DNA from: Setaria digitata
Lineage: Eukaryota; Nematoda; Chromadorea; Rhabditida; Setariidae
NCBI GenBank assembly: GCA_003640385.1
Contig: RCAB01000430.1
Span: 1 to 53,721 of the forward strand
Reading direction: 5' to 3'
DNA: 53,721 nt
The notes beneath the pieces were generated by a model, which had not been told where the DNA came from, ran no database searches, and was given only the letters and a program-made list of their open reading frames with translations. The position numbers and the translations under genes were made by a program. Below are positions 1 through 10,369 of the stretch, piece after piece. Position 1 is the stretch's first letter, and each line of letters opens with the position of its first letter.

Positions 1-70
1 TTGGACCCCTGGAGGCTAACTCTATCATCTACCTTTCACTCAAGAGAATTATAATCTAACTAAATTTCAG

Positions 71-2506
71 AACTTTCGCATACTGCGTTCGTCATTTAAT
101 AAGGCGACACGATGTGTACTGCAAGCAGGGTATTATTTTCTCTATTTTTTTTAGTAATTAAAAGTATTTACTTCCTGTTTGGTTTAATTTTTTGAGAATT
201 AATGAAATTTTTTTATATTTCTATTTCTCAACTCATTTTCTTTGTAAAATTATGGCTTAACCGTAAAGAAGAAGGATATTAGCAGTTTTTCCCTTTTTCC
301 CCCAAATTCAATTCTATGCTATTTATTTTTCCTTGTCTCATCATTGGCTTGCGATTCAATACCTATTTAAAGTGAATTAATAATAGTGTTTTATTAGAGT
401 ATCACATGTTATTCCACACTTTTAAGAGCAAGTAAGTACATTCACGGTATTACTTCGTATTTAAGTTGTGAATAGTATTTTGTTTTGCAGCCACTTGCTC
501 AAAAGAGGGTGATTTGCCAGAAGTTTTTGCCATTATTTCACCGATTCATGCACCATTATTTTACCTTGCGCTTGCTCGAGAATGTGTTTGTTATTTAGGA
601 GATAGCTTGGAGAGGCTAAAAAATTTGCTTAGTGTTGTTTATCGACGTACTTTTCCTACTGATGGTCAGAATTTTCGATTTATTTTTACCTTTAATTTCT
701 AAGTTTCGGAAATACTTGGATTTCTTATAATTGAAGAAATTTTATTCTCATATTGGATTACAGGGAAATAGTCAATATGCCATGTCATTCCAGGTAGTTC
801 TTTACATGTTCTTGAAAAGACAAAAGATGGCATCAAGCGGAATATCGTTATCCGAGGGCAGGGACCTGTACTAGGTCAATCAGATTGTTCTGCTGTTGTT
901 CGGCGCATGGGTCCGGAAGTTACAGTTGCTGTAATTGGAGCTTTATTGGCTGAACAACGAGTAATCATTGCCGGTGGCTCGGTAATTTTCCAGCAATTTA
1001 TGTTTCTGAGGGCTCCTCCATTGAATACGAGGAAACTCAGGGTCCAATAATTAGACGGGAGCAAAAAAGATATATTTCATGTTGGTTTTTGGAAAAATGG
1101 AACACTAAGGAATAAATATAATGAAGAAAATAATTCTGGGAATTTTAGAACAAATTATTTCTAAAAACAAGTCGTAGTTGAATACTTTCAGGTGCAATGT
1201 GTGTCCCACGCAATTCAGTCGATTGCTTTTCTATTGCACCCATTTTCATGGCCCTATACATTAATTCCAGTGTTACCTGATTCTTTGCTAGAAATAGTAA
1301 ATTCTCCAACACCATATCTCATAGGATTATTAAGGCTAGCACTTTTTCAACACTATTTTTACTAATAGATGGCATGATTATCATTTGTCTTTGTACTTTT
1401 ACTCTTGCAATTAGTTGACATTTTAATTGATCTCTTTGTTGAAAAATTGACACTATTCAATATCGAACAAATTTCAGAACAAACATGTACAAATTGAAGC
1501 CTTTGGTTGTCAGAGACAAAAATCGGTGCACTGGTGATCTCATTCAGGTAGATTTCACAAGTCACTAAAAATGTATCATCTTCGTTTCTGGAAACTTCAC
1601 TACATTTACGAACTACTCTTTTGAAAGTATTAGATGCTTTGTTTTGAGGACGACCTTGTTATAGTCGATCTCGACGGCGGTATATTTGTGCCACAGCTTA
1701 CTGAAATATATGCCGCAAATGAGAATGTTGATTTCAAAGCAAAAAACGCAGTCGCATTATGTGAAAAACTTTTGGTGCCCAAAAAACTTGCAGCAAATCT
1801 CACCACAAAACTCAGAGAAGCTGTTGCTGTTGCTGAAAGCCATAAAGCTGATCTATTGCTTCAGAAAGTTAGTTTTTATTTTAGAATAGAGGATAACTGC
1901 CAATGAAGTGAAATGTGAATTGTTCAAGTTCGGATGGAGAATTTCGATGAAGCGGTTTTTTGATGCTCGTTTTACTCTTCAAATACAAGAATCAGTTACC
2001 ATAATTCGCTCCATGCGAAAAGTGAAGCTTTCAGGCGATGTTGTCTTGGTTTGCAGTTTCCATTTGGCCTTACAAAAGTTGTAGCTTTTACACTGCATTT
2101 GTCGCGGAATCAAATGGTGATTATGAATTAATTCGCTCTAGTAAAGCTAAATTGGTTGCCTCACATACTTCTAAATCTGCTCGACGTTTTGCAGAATGGT
2201 TTGTCGAAACTGGTATTTTTCGTGAATGGATTCGTCGTAAGGTAATTTCGGGCGATTTTCCCACTTATGACATTCGAAATACGGATCACATTATATGTCA
2301 GTTAAATTCCGACAACTTTCTTGCAGGTAACTAGTACTCCGGAAATGGCAAATACAATTCCACAAATTGTAGAAGATGTGGCAAATCAGAAATTCGACGA
2401 ATACATCCTTTCAGTAACTTCCCAAGTGTCCCAACCACGTATGGTTAACATATTTACTAAAGCGCATAACGTTATTTTTCGTCCTCATCTGCTAAAGAAA
2501 TTGTAA
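71..2506 (+). CDS. DENN-domain protein, DENND2-like Rab GEF (3' part, 5' end outside window)
   Basis: DENND2-family proteins are guanine-nucleotide exchange factors for Rab GTPases (Rab9 in vertebrates) that act on endosome/Golgi traffic. Exons read: 71-129, 491-664, 794-981, 1192-1334, 1478-1547, 1634-1867, 1890-1994, 2035-2241, 2327-2506; all phases join and give about 450 residues ending at TAA 2504-2506. Visible motifs in DENN order are the uDENN tail (GDLPEVFAIIS), the core strand ending LLAEQRVIIAGGS, the helix and loop IPVLPDSLLEIVNSPTPYLIGLL, the strand VIVDLDGG, and the dDENN helix SKSARRFAEWFVETGIF. The SPTPFLIGLL-type block and the SKS.RRF.E.F block match DENND2 better than DENND1 or DENND3. 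The intron at 1335-1477 begins with GC instead of GT and is needed to join GLLR to TNMYKLKPL, where DENND2 proteins have a similar segment. The intron at 1995-2034 is only 40 nt. The amino-terminal part lies upstream of position 1. Confidence 0.85.
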
Positions 2507-2534
2507 CTATAATACTTCAAAATGTGTATTACTG

Positions 2535-2540
2535 AATAAA
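2535..2540 (+). terminator. Poly(A) signal AATAAA of the DENN gene
   Basis: A canonical AATAAA lies 28 nt after the DENN stop codon, a normal distance for a nematode 3' end. Confidence 0.6.
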
Positions 2541-2741
2541 ATATTTGGGAATAATTTCTATGTTCTACATCTTTAGAAAATTGTACTGTGGATAATCGCT
2601 TAATCTCAAGTTATTGTATCGTGCTGTGTTTAATTTTCCAGGTAAAAGTTTATTTTTAGAATATTTATATCCTAAATAATGAAGTGGAGTATATTTTCGT
2701 CAGCTGAAACAGGACTTTCGGGAAACCATATGAAATACAGT

Positions 2742-2829
2742 TCAATATAATGGACCACTCAGCTTAACCTCAAAAGTCCAAAGAGTCAATATAATGGACT
2801 AGTCAGTTAAACCTCAAAAGTCCGAAGAG
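2742..2829. repeat. Tandem duplication, 2 copies of 44 bp
   Basis: Copy 1 is 2742-2785 and copy 2 is 2786-2829. Both start TCAATATAATGGAC, contain ACCTCAAAAGTCC and end with AGAG; they differ at a few positions. Confidence 0.9.
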
Positions 2830-4033
2830 TGAAATTGTCAGTAAATACAATTTCCTAGTCGCAGAAAAGCTACTGAATTTACGATGGAAAAGTTTAGAAT
2901 GGAATGTTTCTTAATTTCGCCCGTCAAACAAAGAGAATAAACTTTTCTGAACTGGCGCTACTTTGAAAATCTGTATTTGTGTTCGCTCCTATCCATCTAG
3001 ATTCGTAATTTCTTAATGATGCTGTAATGTCGCAGGTCTCAGTATAAGAACGGATGGATACATTTTTTAAGCGTTGAGGGAACGCCGAGCTGCAGTTATG
3101 AACTGTAAACAAATTTTGTTTGGAAGATTACTATGAAAATTACCTTCCATTAATACTTTAACATTAGTCGGCAATTCATGCGCTTAAGGTATTTAAATTT
3201 CACTTAAAATTAAAATTAAAAAAGAAACAAAATTAAAATTAGGTATTTAAAAATTAAATTTAAACAAAAATCTATATTAGTTTAAATAATTTAAATTTTC
3301 ACTCTCCGTCTAATATTCGTTGTTCATTTGATTCGCATTATTTGCGGTGTGAAAGCAGGCTCCTGTACTTCTCTTTGTTTTTATACCGTTATTTTGTGCT
3401 GTAAAGTAGCACATATTACGTGATTCTGAAGGCCGAATTGATTCCAATCATCTAGTGTTTTGGTTAACTATTTGGCATCCCTCTCCCTCAAACACAGATT
3501 CTTTTTGAGTATTTACCAACTAATCGAGCATAATTCATCCATCATATGCTGACACAGCAAGCTTAATTTGTGAAATTTTCCGAAATGCAATTATTTATGC
3601 TTCTACTTGAACTTAAGAAACATCGTGAAACGAAGTAGGTTTGAGCACTTAGTAGAGGAAGCTTATTGGATTCATGGATTTCAGAGCAAACGGTTTCGGT
3701 TTCTTTTATCGGTTCTGTCGGACCTCTGAACTTCTGTGCTCTCTACAAAATTCTGGAAAATATAACTTGCTGCAAAAAAGAGGTGAAGGTCTCGATGTGT
3801 ATAAGTCGCTTGCGTGTGCGTGTGCGTATGTGTATGTGTGGCATTTTGAGAATGTCACTTGAACATGTTAACATCGCTGATGTTGGCAAACAATAACTTT
3901 CTTTTAATGGGTAGCTGATTGTCCTGGGACGAAAATGCTCGGTATGTGCCGATTGAGAGTTGGTGCCATGAGTAGTTTTCTTATTCCTGAAAATGCTCGG
4001 TAAATAACCTTTCTTAACTAAGCTAAATGCTGG

Positions 4034-4079
4034 TATCAGATATTGATTCGAACTGTTATCAGATATTGATTCGAACTGT
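4034..4079. repeat. Perfect tandem duplication, 2 copies of 23 bp
   Basis: Copies 4034-4056 and 4057-4079 are identical (TATCAGATATTG then ATTCGAACTGT), 250 bp upstream of the ninein start. Confidence 0.92.
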
Positions 4080-4322
4080 CCCGACGACCGTTCTACCTAC
4101 GAGTTGCAGTTTGCTACTTGGGCATTTCTTTTTCAGATTCGCAGTTAACTGGTGCAGGTTAATCGCTCTTCAAAGCCTTGAAAGGTAATTCTTTCATATT
4201 GAAGCTGCATGCAAGTCTCTGAGTACGATGTGGGGTATTCATCTCAGCTATCAGAATTTCACATTTAGACTTTTTCAGATTGTTTCTGATTACAAGATAT
4301 ATTATTAATGTATTTTTAACGA

Positions 4323-7300
4323 ATGACAACTTCAGTACTAGACGATGAAAATGTCCATGTTAAAGAACTCAATAGAGTAAGTCGTTTCTTCGCCAACTGT
4401 GATGAAATACCGTAGGAGACTTTCAGAGAAATAGTGAATGAATTCTTAAAAAAAAAAAAAAGTTTTTTTCAAGCTGTTTCTAAGTTGTGCGAAAAATGGC
4501 GACACGCATTTGGATTCATCTGGCCTACGGGATTTATGCGTTAAACTCAATCTTTCTTCCTTTGCCGACGTTATACTTGAACGGATACTTAGTGGGTGTG
4601 CAATTGTCGACTTTACGGTATGCTGTATTTTACAAGGTCTTCATTCGAATTAAAAGCGAAGTGAATTAGTATAAGTAAAAAAATTTCTCAGAGCTTTGTA
4701 AAAATTCATTTGAAGGTTTTCAAAGAACGTTTCGTACAATTGTTGCCAGATATTATCAATGTTACAACGATAGCAGAAAGCCTTGAAATCAGTGCGGAAC
4801 AAAGCTTATCGAAGCTTGGAATTGAAGCTCATGGTTTTTTGACTCGATACGAAGTTCGAATTTTGTGTGAAAACACACCAGAACTAAATAGGTAAGCTCT
4901 TAATATTCCATAGATTTTTTTCGGATTAAGGTCAAAATCCAATCCAAAATAATACTAAAATGAAGCATTTCTCGTATTACTAGATTGTTTTCGTATGCAA
5001 TACTCTAAAGCCCAAAAAAAATGTAGAATTTTACTTTAAAGCTACTTTAAGCTACTTTTTAGCCTTGGATTGGTGGAGATCGATGAACTTTTTGATCAAG
5101 CAGACACGAACCACGTAGGACGCATCAAATTGTCACAATTTCTTGCTCAATTTCAAATTCAGAAACGATTAGGCGAAGAAGTGAATTTTATTACAGAAAC
5201 TTTCGTACCTTCAGTGAATTTGTTCGAGGCATTGGATCCTTCTAATACTGGGTAATTGTAATTATAATACGTAGTTTGTGCGTTAAATCCCAGAACTCTT
5301 TTTTTTCTCAACTGAAATACTAAAACCTCCTTGGGAATAAAGCTAAAACAGATGAGGACACGCAAACATTGGCAGGGACTATAATTCTTTTTTTTTTTTT
5401 AGGACTATTCGATGTCAAGAATTGTTGGAGCATTGGCGGACATGCGGCATTAGCATCGAACAGGGTCTTCATGTTCTGAAGGTAGAATGCTTACAGTTGT
5501 TTGTCACTCTGGATTATAAAGATAGAGGCTTCATGCTCAGTTTTAATTGTTATACCTTTTCTTAAGGTTTCTGGCCAGCCAATAGAAGGAACAGTCAATG
5601 CCCTCTCACTTAGTGGTAGTTTGGAGCGACAATTAGGTAATTTAGCAGCTGCACCAACTGCCTCCACAATCATTCGAGTTGCTTTGCTTTCCCTTCATGC
5701 TTTCATTGACCATATAAGGTACGCTAAAATTGCCTTATGCTCTTCGCAAAAAGTCTTTACACCACTACTTATGTGGAGTTTTTCCACCCTTTTACACTTT
5801 AATGCATCTTAATATTACTTTCATCATCTATTTTGGAGAGTGCAGTGTTTGTTGATTAATTACAAGGCCACTTTGCAGATGTAAGATTAGAAAAGTTTCA
5901 GGTGTTCGCTAAAAGAAGCCGAATTACGTGCGGAGCATTTCTATAAACAGTTTCAGCAGGCGAATCAAAGACATGTCCTTCTGATTGAAGAACTAGAACA
6001 AAATCAACTCTCCATTGAGGAAGCATATGAACAGCGCTTTAGGTCGGTTTGTACATATATTTATATACTTTTGTATATGTAAGTTTTAGTCCATTCATTT
6101 TTCTTTATGATTTTACATCCTTTTACAGTGATTTTTTACTACCTTCTTCCTATTTTTAACAGAAATACGTTTTATTCATGAAATTTGAAGCCTTATTAAA
6201 CTGTCTGATGTAATAGTGTTAATGATCGGTTTTGAAAAATACGACTTTCCTTTTAGAAACTCTGATGAACGTTATCGGGTGAAAATAAGTCAAATAGAAG
6301 AACGATTTTCTCAGGAGAAGAAGGATTTGTTAGTTGAATTGGAAAAGGTATGTTCAGAATGTTCAGATTTGTTTTAGAGAGCTCTGATTTGAAATCTATT
6401 AGGCTGGATGAAAATTGTTACTTGGTCAGTGTTTGCAGAAGGACTTGTACTTTAGGCAGAAGAGGAACTTGCGCGATTACGAAAAAATGAATCATCATAT
6501 CGTTCTCGTTTGCAATTTTTTGAGCGACAGTGTGCACGAATTACTGATGAAGCGAAAGAATTATCTGAAACAATGCAGCAATTAGAACAGATGAACCGAC
6601 ATCTTCGTAACGAACTCAATAAAGCTTTACAACCACGACCAATGGAAGAAACACAGCCAACGATGATGCTGAGGCATCGTGTTGAATTGCTTATTGCTCA
6701 CAACAAGGTTTTTGATGCGGCATTATTTTCTTTCTGGTAGAGAATGCATTAAAAGATAAGTAAATAGAGAATGTTAGACGAAGTGGTTTTCAAGAAAAAT
6801 ATTAGTCTTTTGTTTCATCATAAACCTTATTAAACTAATCACTTTGTGAAACAACGAAACGGAGTCTGCCGAAATCAAAAATGTTGAGATTGACAAATTT
6901 ATTATTTCTGTTATTATAAAACCACATTAAATTTTCCAGCGACTACGAGAAAAAATAGAAGAACTAACAAGCAGTGGAAAAAAACGCAGTAGCCGGCTGA
7001 AAATGGTTGAGCCACTTTATTCTCACTTTACCAATGCATTTAGATCGGAAATGTTGGCTCTTAGAAGACGCAGGGAAGGTCGACCAATTGATACATTGTC
7101 GGGTAATTTCATTGTTTACTTTATATTCTTATAACGTTTTGACATGAAAAATATTTTTCAGTTTATTATTTATTTAGAATTATTTAGAAATGGAAAGTGA
7201 ACCGGAGTCTATTTTCATAAGAGCCAGAAGGCGTCGCATGTTGAAAGTCAAAGAACGGAAACGTCGGCATGACCGCATTGCTGGGATTATGGAAAATTCG

Positions 7301-9924
7301 TCATCAAGTATGTTAATCAAACTTGGGGCTCATGTTTATTAACATTGGAATTTTTCTTTTCAAAAATAAAGTGTCAAAATCATAGAAGAATTCTGGACAT
7401 CGTCGGTCCCACCAGATCTTCAGTAATTTAGATGAATGGGTAGCGGATGCAAGAAAAGACAGAGAAAAGGGCCAAAATGTTGATTTAAGTAGAAAACTGA
7501 AGCAAGCTTTGCTGGAAGGTTCACAAGACAGTGTAGTGGAACAAATCAAAGAACAACATCGCAAAGAAATTGTGGCTTTGAAGCATTCGGCTAATAAGGC
7601 TCTTGCAGATGCTTTAAGTGATCAACAACGGCAAATCACACAAAGGCAACTTTTAGTTGAAGATTGTTGAATTTAATTTTTGAAGTCTATTACATTTTAA
7701 AAAATGCTGCTTCTGCAGTTTGGATCTATCAACATTGTATTTGCAAGATTGTTCTTCACGACTCCACGATTTTTTTCTTTTCTTACTATTTTGTAAATTT
7801 GCGCAAAAATCAAATCGTACGAATGGGGAGTTTTAGCAAACAAAATTTTCTTGGTTGTATTAATCATGCGAAATTACAGTTTCGAGAAAGAACGGCGCCA
7901 ATTCCAAATAAAATTGGTTACTGAACGAAATGCTTTAGAACGGAAATTTGCAGAGGAGAAAATGGAAATGATCGATCGGCTACAGGCAACTTTCTGTATT
8001 CTCTTATCGACTTTGTTAAAGTCCAAGTTTTGTTCATCAAGATGAATGAATGTCGTAGGACTAGACCCAGTAATTCATTTTCAGGAAGTTTCGTTCGGGC
8101 AGTTCTGGTATACATTGAAATTTTATATTACAGGAAGAATTTGAATGTGAATTAAGCCGCTTGAAAACGGTCATGTCTCCATCAACATCTGACGATTCAC
8201 AATTATTTAACCGTGAATGTGGGGTACTGGTATTATTTTTGAACTGTAAAGTGTTATTTTGTTCACTAGAATTTCAGACGTTAGAAGTCAGTATAGAGGA
8301 TGTATTTTTTGCTAGTTAGAAAAAAAAAAAAAGGAAGAAAACTGTACAAGTAATGCTGCTCCAAATAAGCGTCAAGTAGCAGCTAGTAACCGTTCAATGT
8401 ATAACGTTAATTTTTGTTTAGCAGTATAATCGCGAAAGCAACGTGCTCGAAGATTTGACAGGCATTCGAACGCATGACTCCGTGCAGTCCTTGTCCAACG
8501 TTAAATCGCCAAAATTCTGTGTCTTGGCCAAAAGGTTTCAGTGAAATTTAGCATAATAATTGGAAAAACAAAAATGACGAAAAAAAAAAACGAGTAGATT
8601 TTTACTTCTGTCAGTCTTGTCTAATGTTTTTATCAACATCTATGTTCTGCTTGCATTGTCAGAGGGTAATGAATAGCATTTAAAAAAAACGAGATTTTCT
8701 ACGACTAAGTAATATTTTGACAAAGAATTCTTCCTTAATCGACTTTCGATTACGGACATAGGTATGAGTCAACATAAGGATAAGAAAATTAAAAGATTGG
8801 TAAGGAAATAGTGACATGGGACAAATTGTTAATTAAAAAAAAAAAAAAGCATTAAATTGCAGTGTTTGATTTTGTGTTCAAAATTTTCTATTTTCATTTG
8901 AGCGATTTTGTGATTGCTAACCTTCATGTCCTTACATCTAATATATTTAGGAAAGGTGGTGGTAATTCGTACAGTATGTTTGTTGAAAATAATAATGATA
9001 TGCTAAATATAGAGAAGACATCGCCACCGCTGAAAACATTTTGTAAGGTACAGTTGTTATGATTAGTAATTCTAATACGTCATATTTAATGATTTGCAGT
9101 TTGATCAACATCTCACGAATATTTTTCCACAAGTTTATTTCAACAACCAGCTGTAATAATCTCAGAACTACTGGTTTTATCAACTGTTTCATTATAGAAT
9201 GTTTGGATGGTACATGACAAATGCTCGCATTATGAAATGATAAAGAGAAAATTAAAACAGATCCATGCAACAGTAATTGGTGATGGTAATATCATCGAGA
9301 GCGGTTTCGAGGATGTCATATCCAGTGCTGATAGCATAAGTGAAGTGAGCTTCCTGCCTTCTTTATTTTAGTTTTGTCTTGGCCCCTTTGGGTGAACCGT
9401 CGCTATGTTATAAAATTATTGATTTAGGTTGCTGGCAATAAAAGGGAACGCAGTTTTATGACAATTCATCGTTAATATCATTTTTATCAAGTTCGTTTGT
9501 AAAACCAATCTTGGAGGAAACAGTAATACTAATTTTTCTACAGGAACACGCACATTTGAAAAATGAAATAAAAAAACTGAGCAGCCGACTTTATTCTGCC
9601 TGTGAAAAAATCGTGGAGTTGCGTGCTTACTTTGCAAGGTGCTCTTCTGGTTGTGTTGAAAGCTTTGAAAGCTGGCGAATTGGACGGTCGGCTGACGACT
9701 GTTTGGCTGCTGGAAGTGCATGGATACGCCAACGAACATCTCATGATACTAATAGCATCTCAAGGATAGAGCAGCTTAAGGCGGAGAATATTTTACTTAA
9801 TGCACGATTAGCGGAATCCACGCAGTTGGTGAAAATGCTGGTTCAAGAGTATAGTGATCAGTTGAACAGAACATCACGTTTGGGAAGATTTATCCGCTCT
9901 ATCTACTCTATTGATGAAGAATAG
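4323..9924 (+). CDS. Ninein-like EF-hand and coiled-coil centrosomal protein
   Basis: Ninein and ninein-like protein anchor microtubule minus ends at centrosomes and non-centrosomal organising centres. Nineteen exons with consistent phases give about 890 residues: 4323-4376, 4716-4891, 5063-5251, 5403-5481, 5567-5718, 5902-6042, 6257-6347, 6456-6707, 6940-7102, 7188-7306, 7389-7645, 7880-7985, 8134-8223, 8278-8301, 8334-8375, 8422-8534, 8951-9047, 9198-9344, 9544-9924. A degenerate EF-hand (DTNHVGRIKL, about residue 91) is followed by a near-canonical one (DPSNTGTIRCQE, about residue 135). The segment TCGISIEQGLHVLK to LERQL then matches the NIN block ending in ALENEL, and long charged coiled coils follow. 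VVEQIKEQHRKEIVALK resembles the NIN stretch with IEQMKEQHHRDI. Two consecutive introns (7646-7879 and 7986-8133) use GC donors. Exons 8278-8301 and 8334-8375 are the least certain. Nematode ninein-type proteins such as NOCA-1 are divergent, so orthology is inferred. Confidence 0.82.
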
Positions 9925-10369
9925 TTATAGCTTTGCACATTCCCCTATACAGATTTACCATTTTTCTTTCACTTTACATTTCTCAGTTTTATTTTATGCT
10001 TGGCTTGGAGATAAAAGTCATAAACTATCATCTTTGTGCCAACAAGTGTCATCTCTATGTGGAACATGCAGCTCGAGCTGTGGGTCATTTTCCCTTAAAA
10101 ATTTTTTCTCTGATATTCGGATATAATTTGAAATCGAAAACTTAAAAAAATATTTGGAATTTATGTGTTGAAAGTAAAGGATTCTGTTCTGTGATTGTTA
10201 TTAGTCTCGTGGCTATTTTTTAACGTTATTTGCAGAATAATTAGTCGAGGGAAGTTCTTGAATTATTTTGATTGGATGTAGAAAAAACTGAATATGTTTT
10301 CTAATAAAGTGTTATCTGTAGCTCGTGTTTATAGGGATTTTTATGAATATTTAAATAAGAATTTGTGAA
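9925..10369. other. Short ninein-huntingtin gap with poly(A) signal
   Basis: Only 445 bp separate the ninein stop from the huntingtin ATG. AATAAA at 10303-10308 is the likely ninein poly(A) signal. A TTTATAG at about 10329-10335 could be a trans-splice acceptor for the downstream gene. No ORF in the gap has features of a gene. Confidence 0.5.
10303..10308 (+). terminator. Poly(A) signal AATAAA, probably of the ninein gene
   Basis: It lies 379 nt after the ninein stop and only 62 nt before the next gene's ATG, so the upstream 3' end nearly abuts the huntingtin gene. Confidence 0.45.

Larger units (their letters stand above)
2541..4322. other. Intergenic region, no gene recognised
   Basis: About 1.8 kb between the DENN and ninein genes. 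It holds a 44-bp tandem duplication (2742-2829), an A/T-only low-complexity stretch near 3190-3300, a short TG/CG-type dinucleotide run near 3811-3840 and a 23-bp tandem duplication (4034-4079). Open frames here are short and have no conserved motif or convincing splice pattern. Ninein regulatory sequence is presumably at the right-hand end; a TTTTTCAG at about 4274-4280 could be a trans-splice acceptor for it. Confidence 0.5.

Noticed and set aside
2022..2034. Apparent 13-nt intron GTGAAGCTTTCAG in the DENN gene
   Set aside because: Too short to be spliced; a GTTACC donor at 1995 gives a 40-nt intron in phase and the expected DENN sequence.
9416..9744. Overlapping - strand ORFs of 107 and 68 codons
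   Set aside because: They are the antisense shadow of the last ninein exon.
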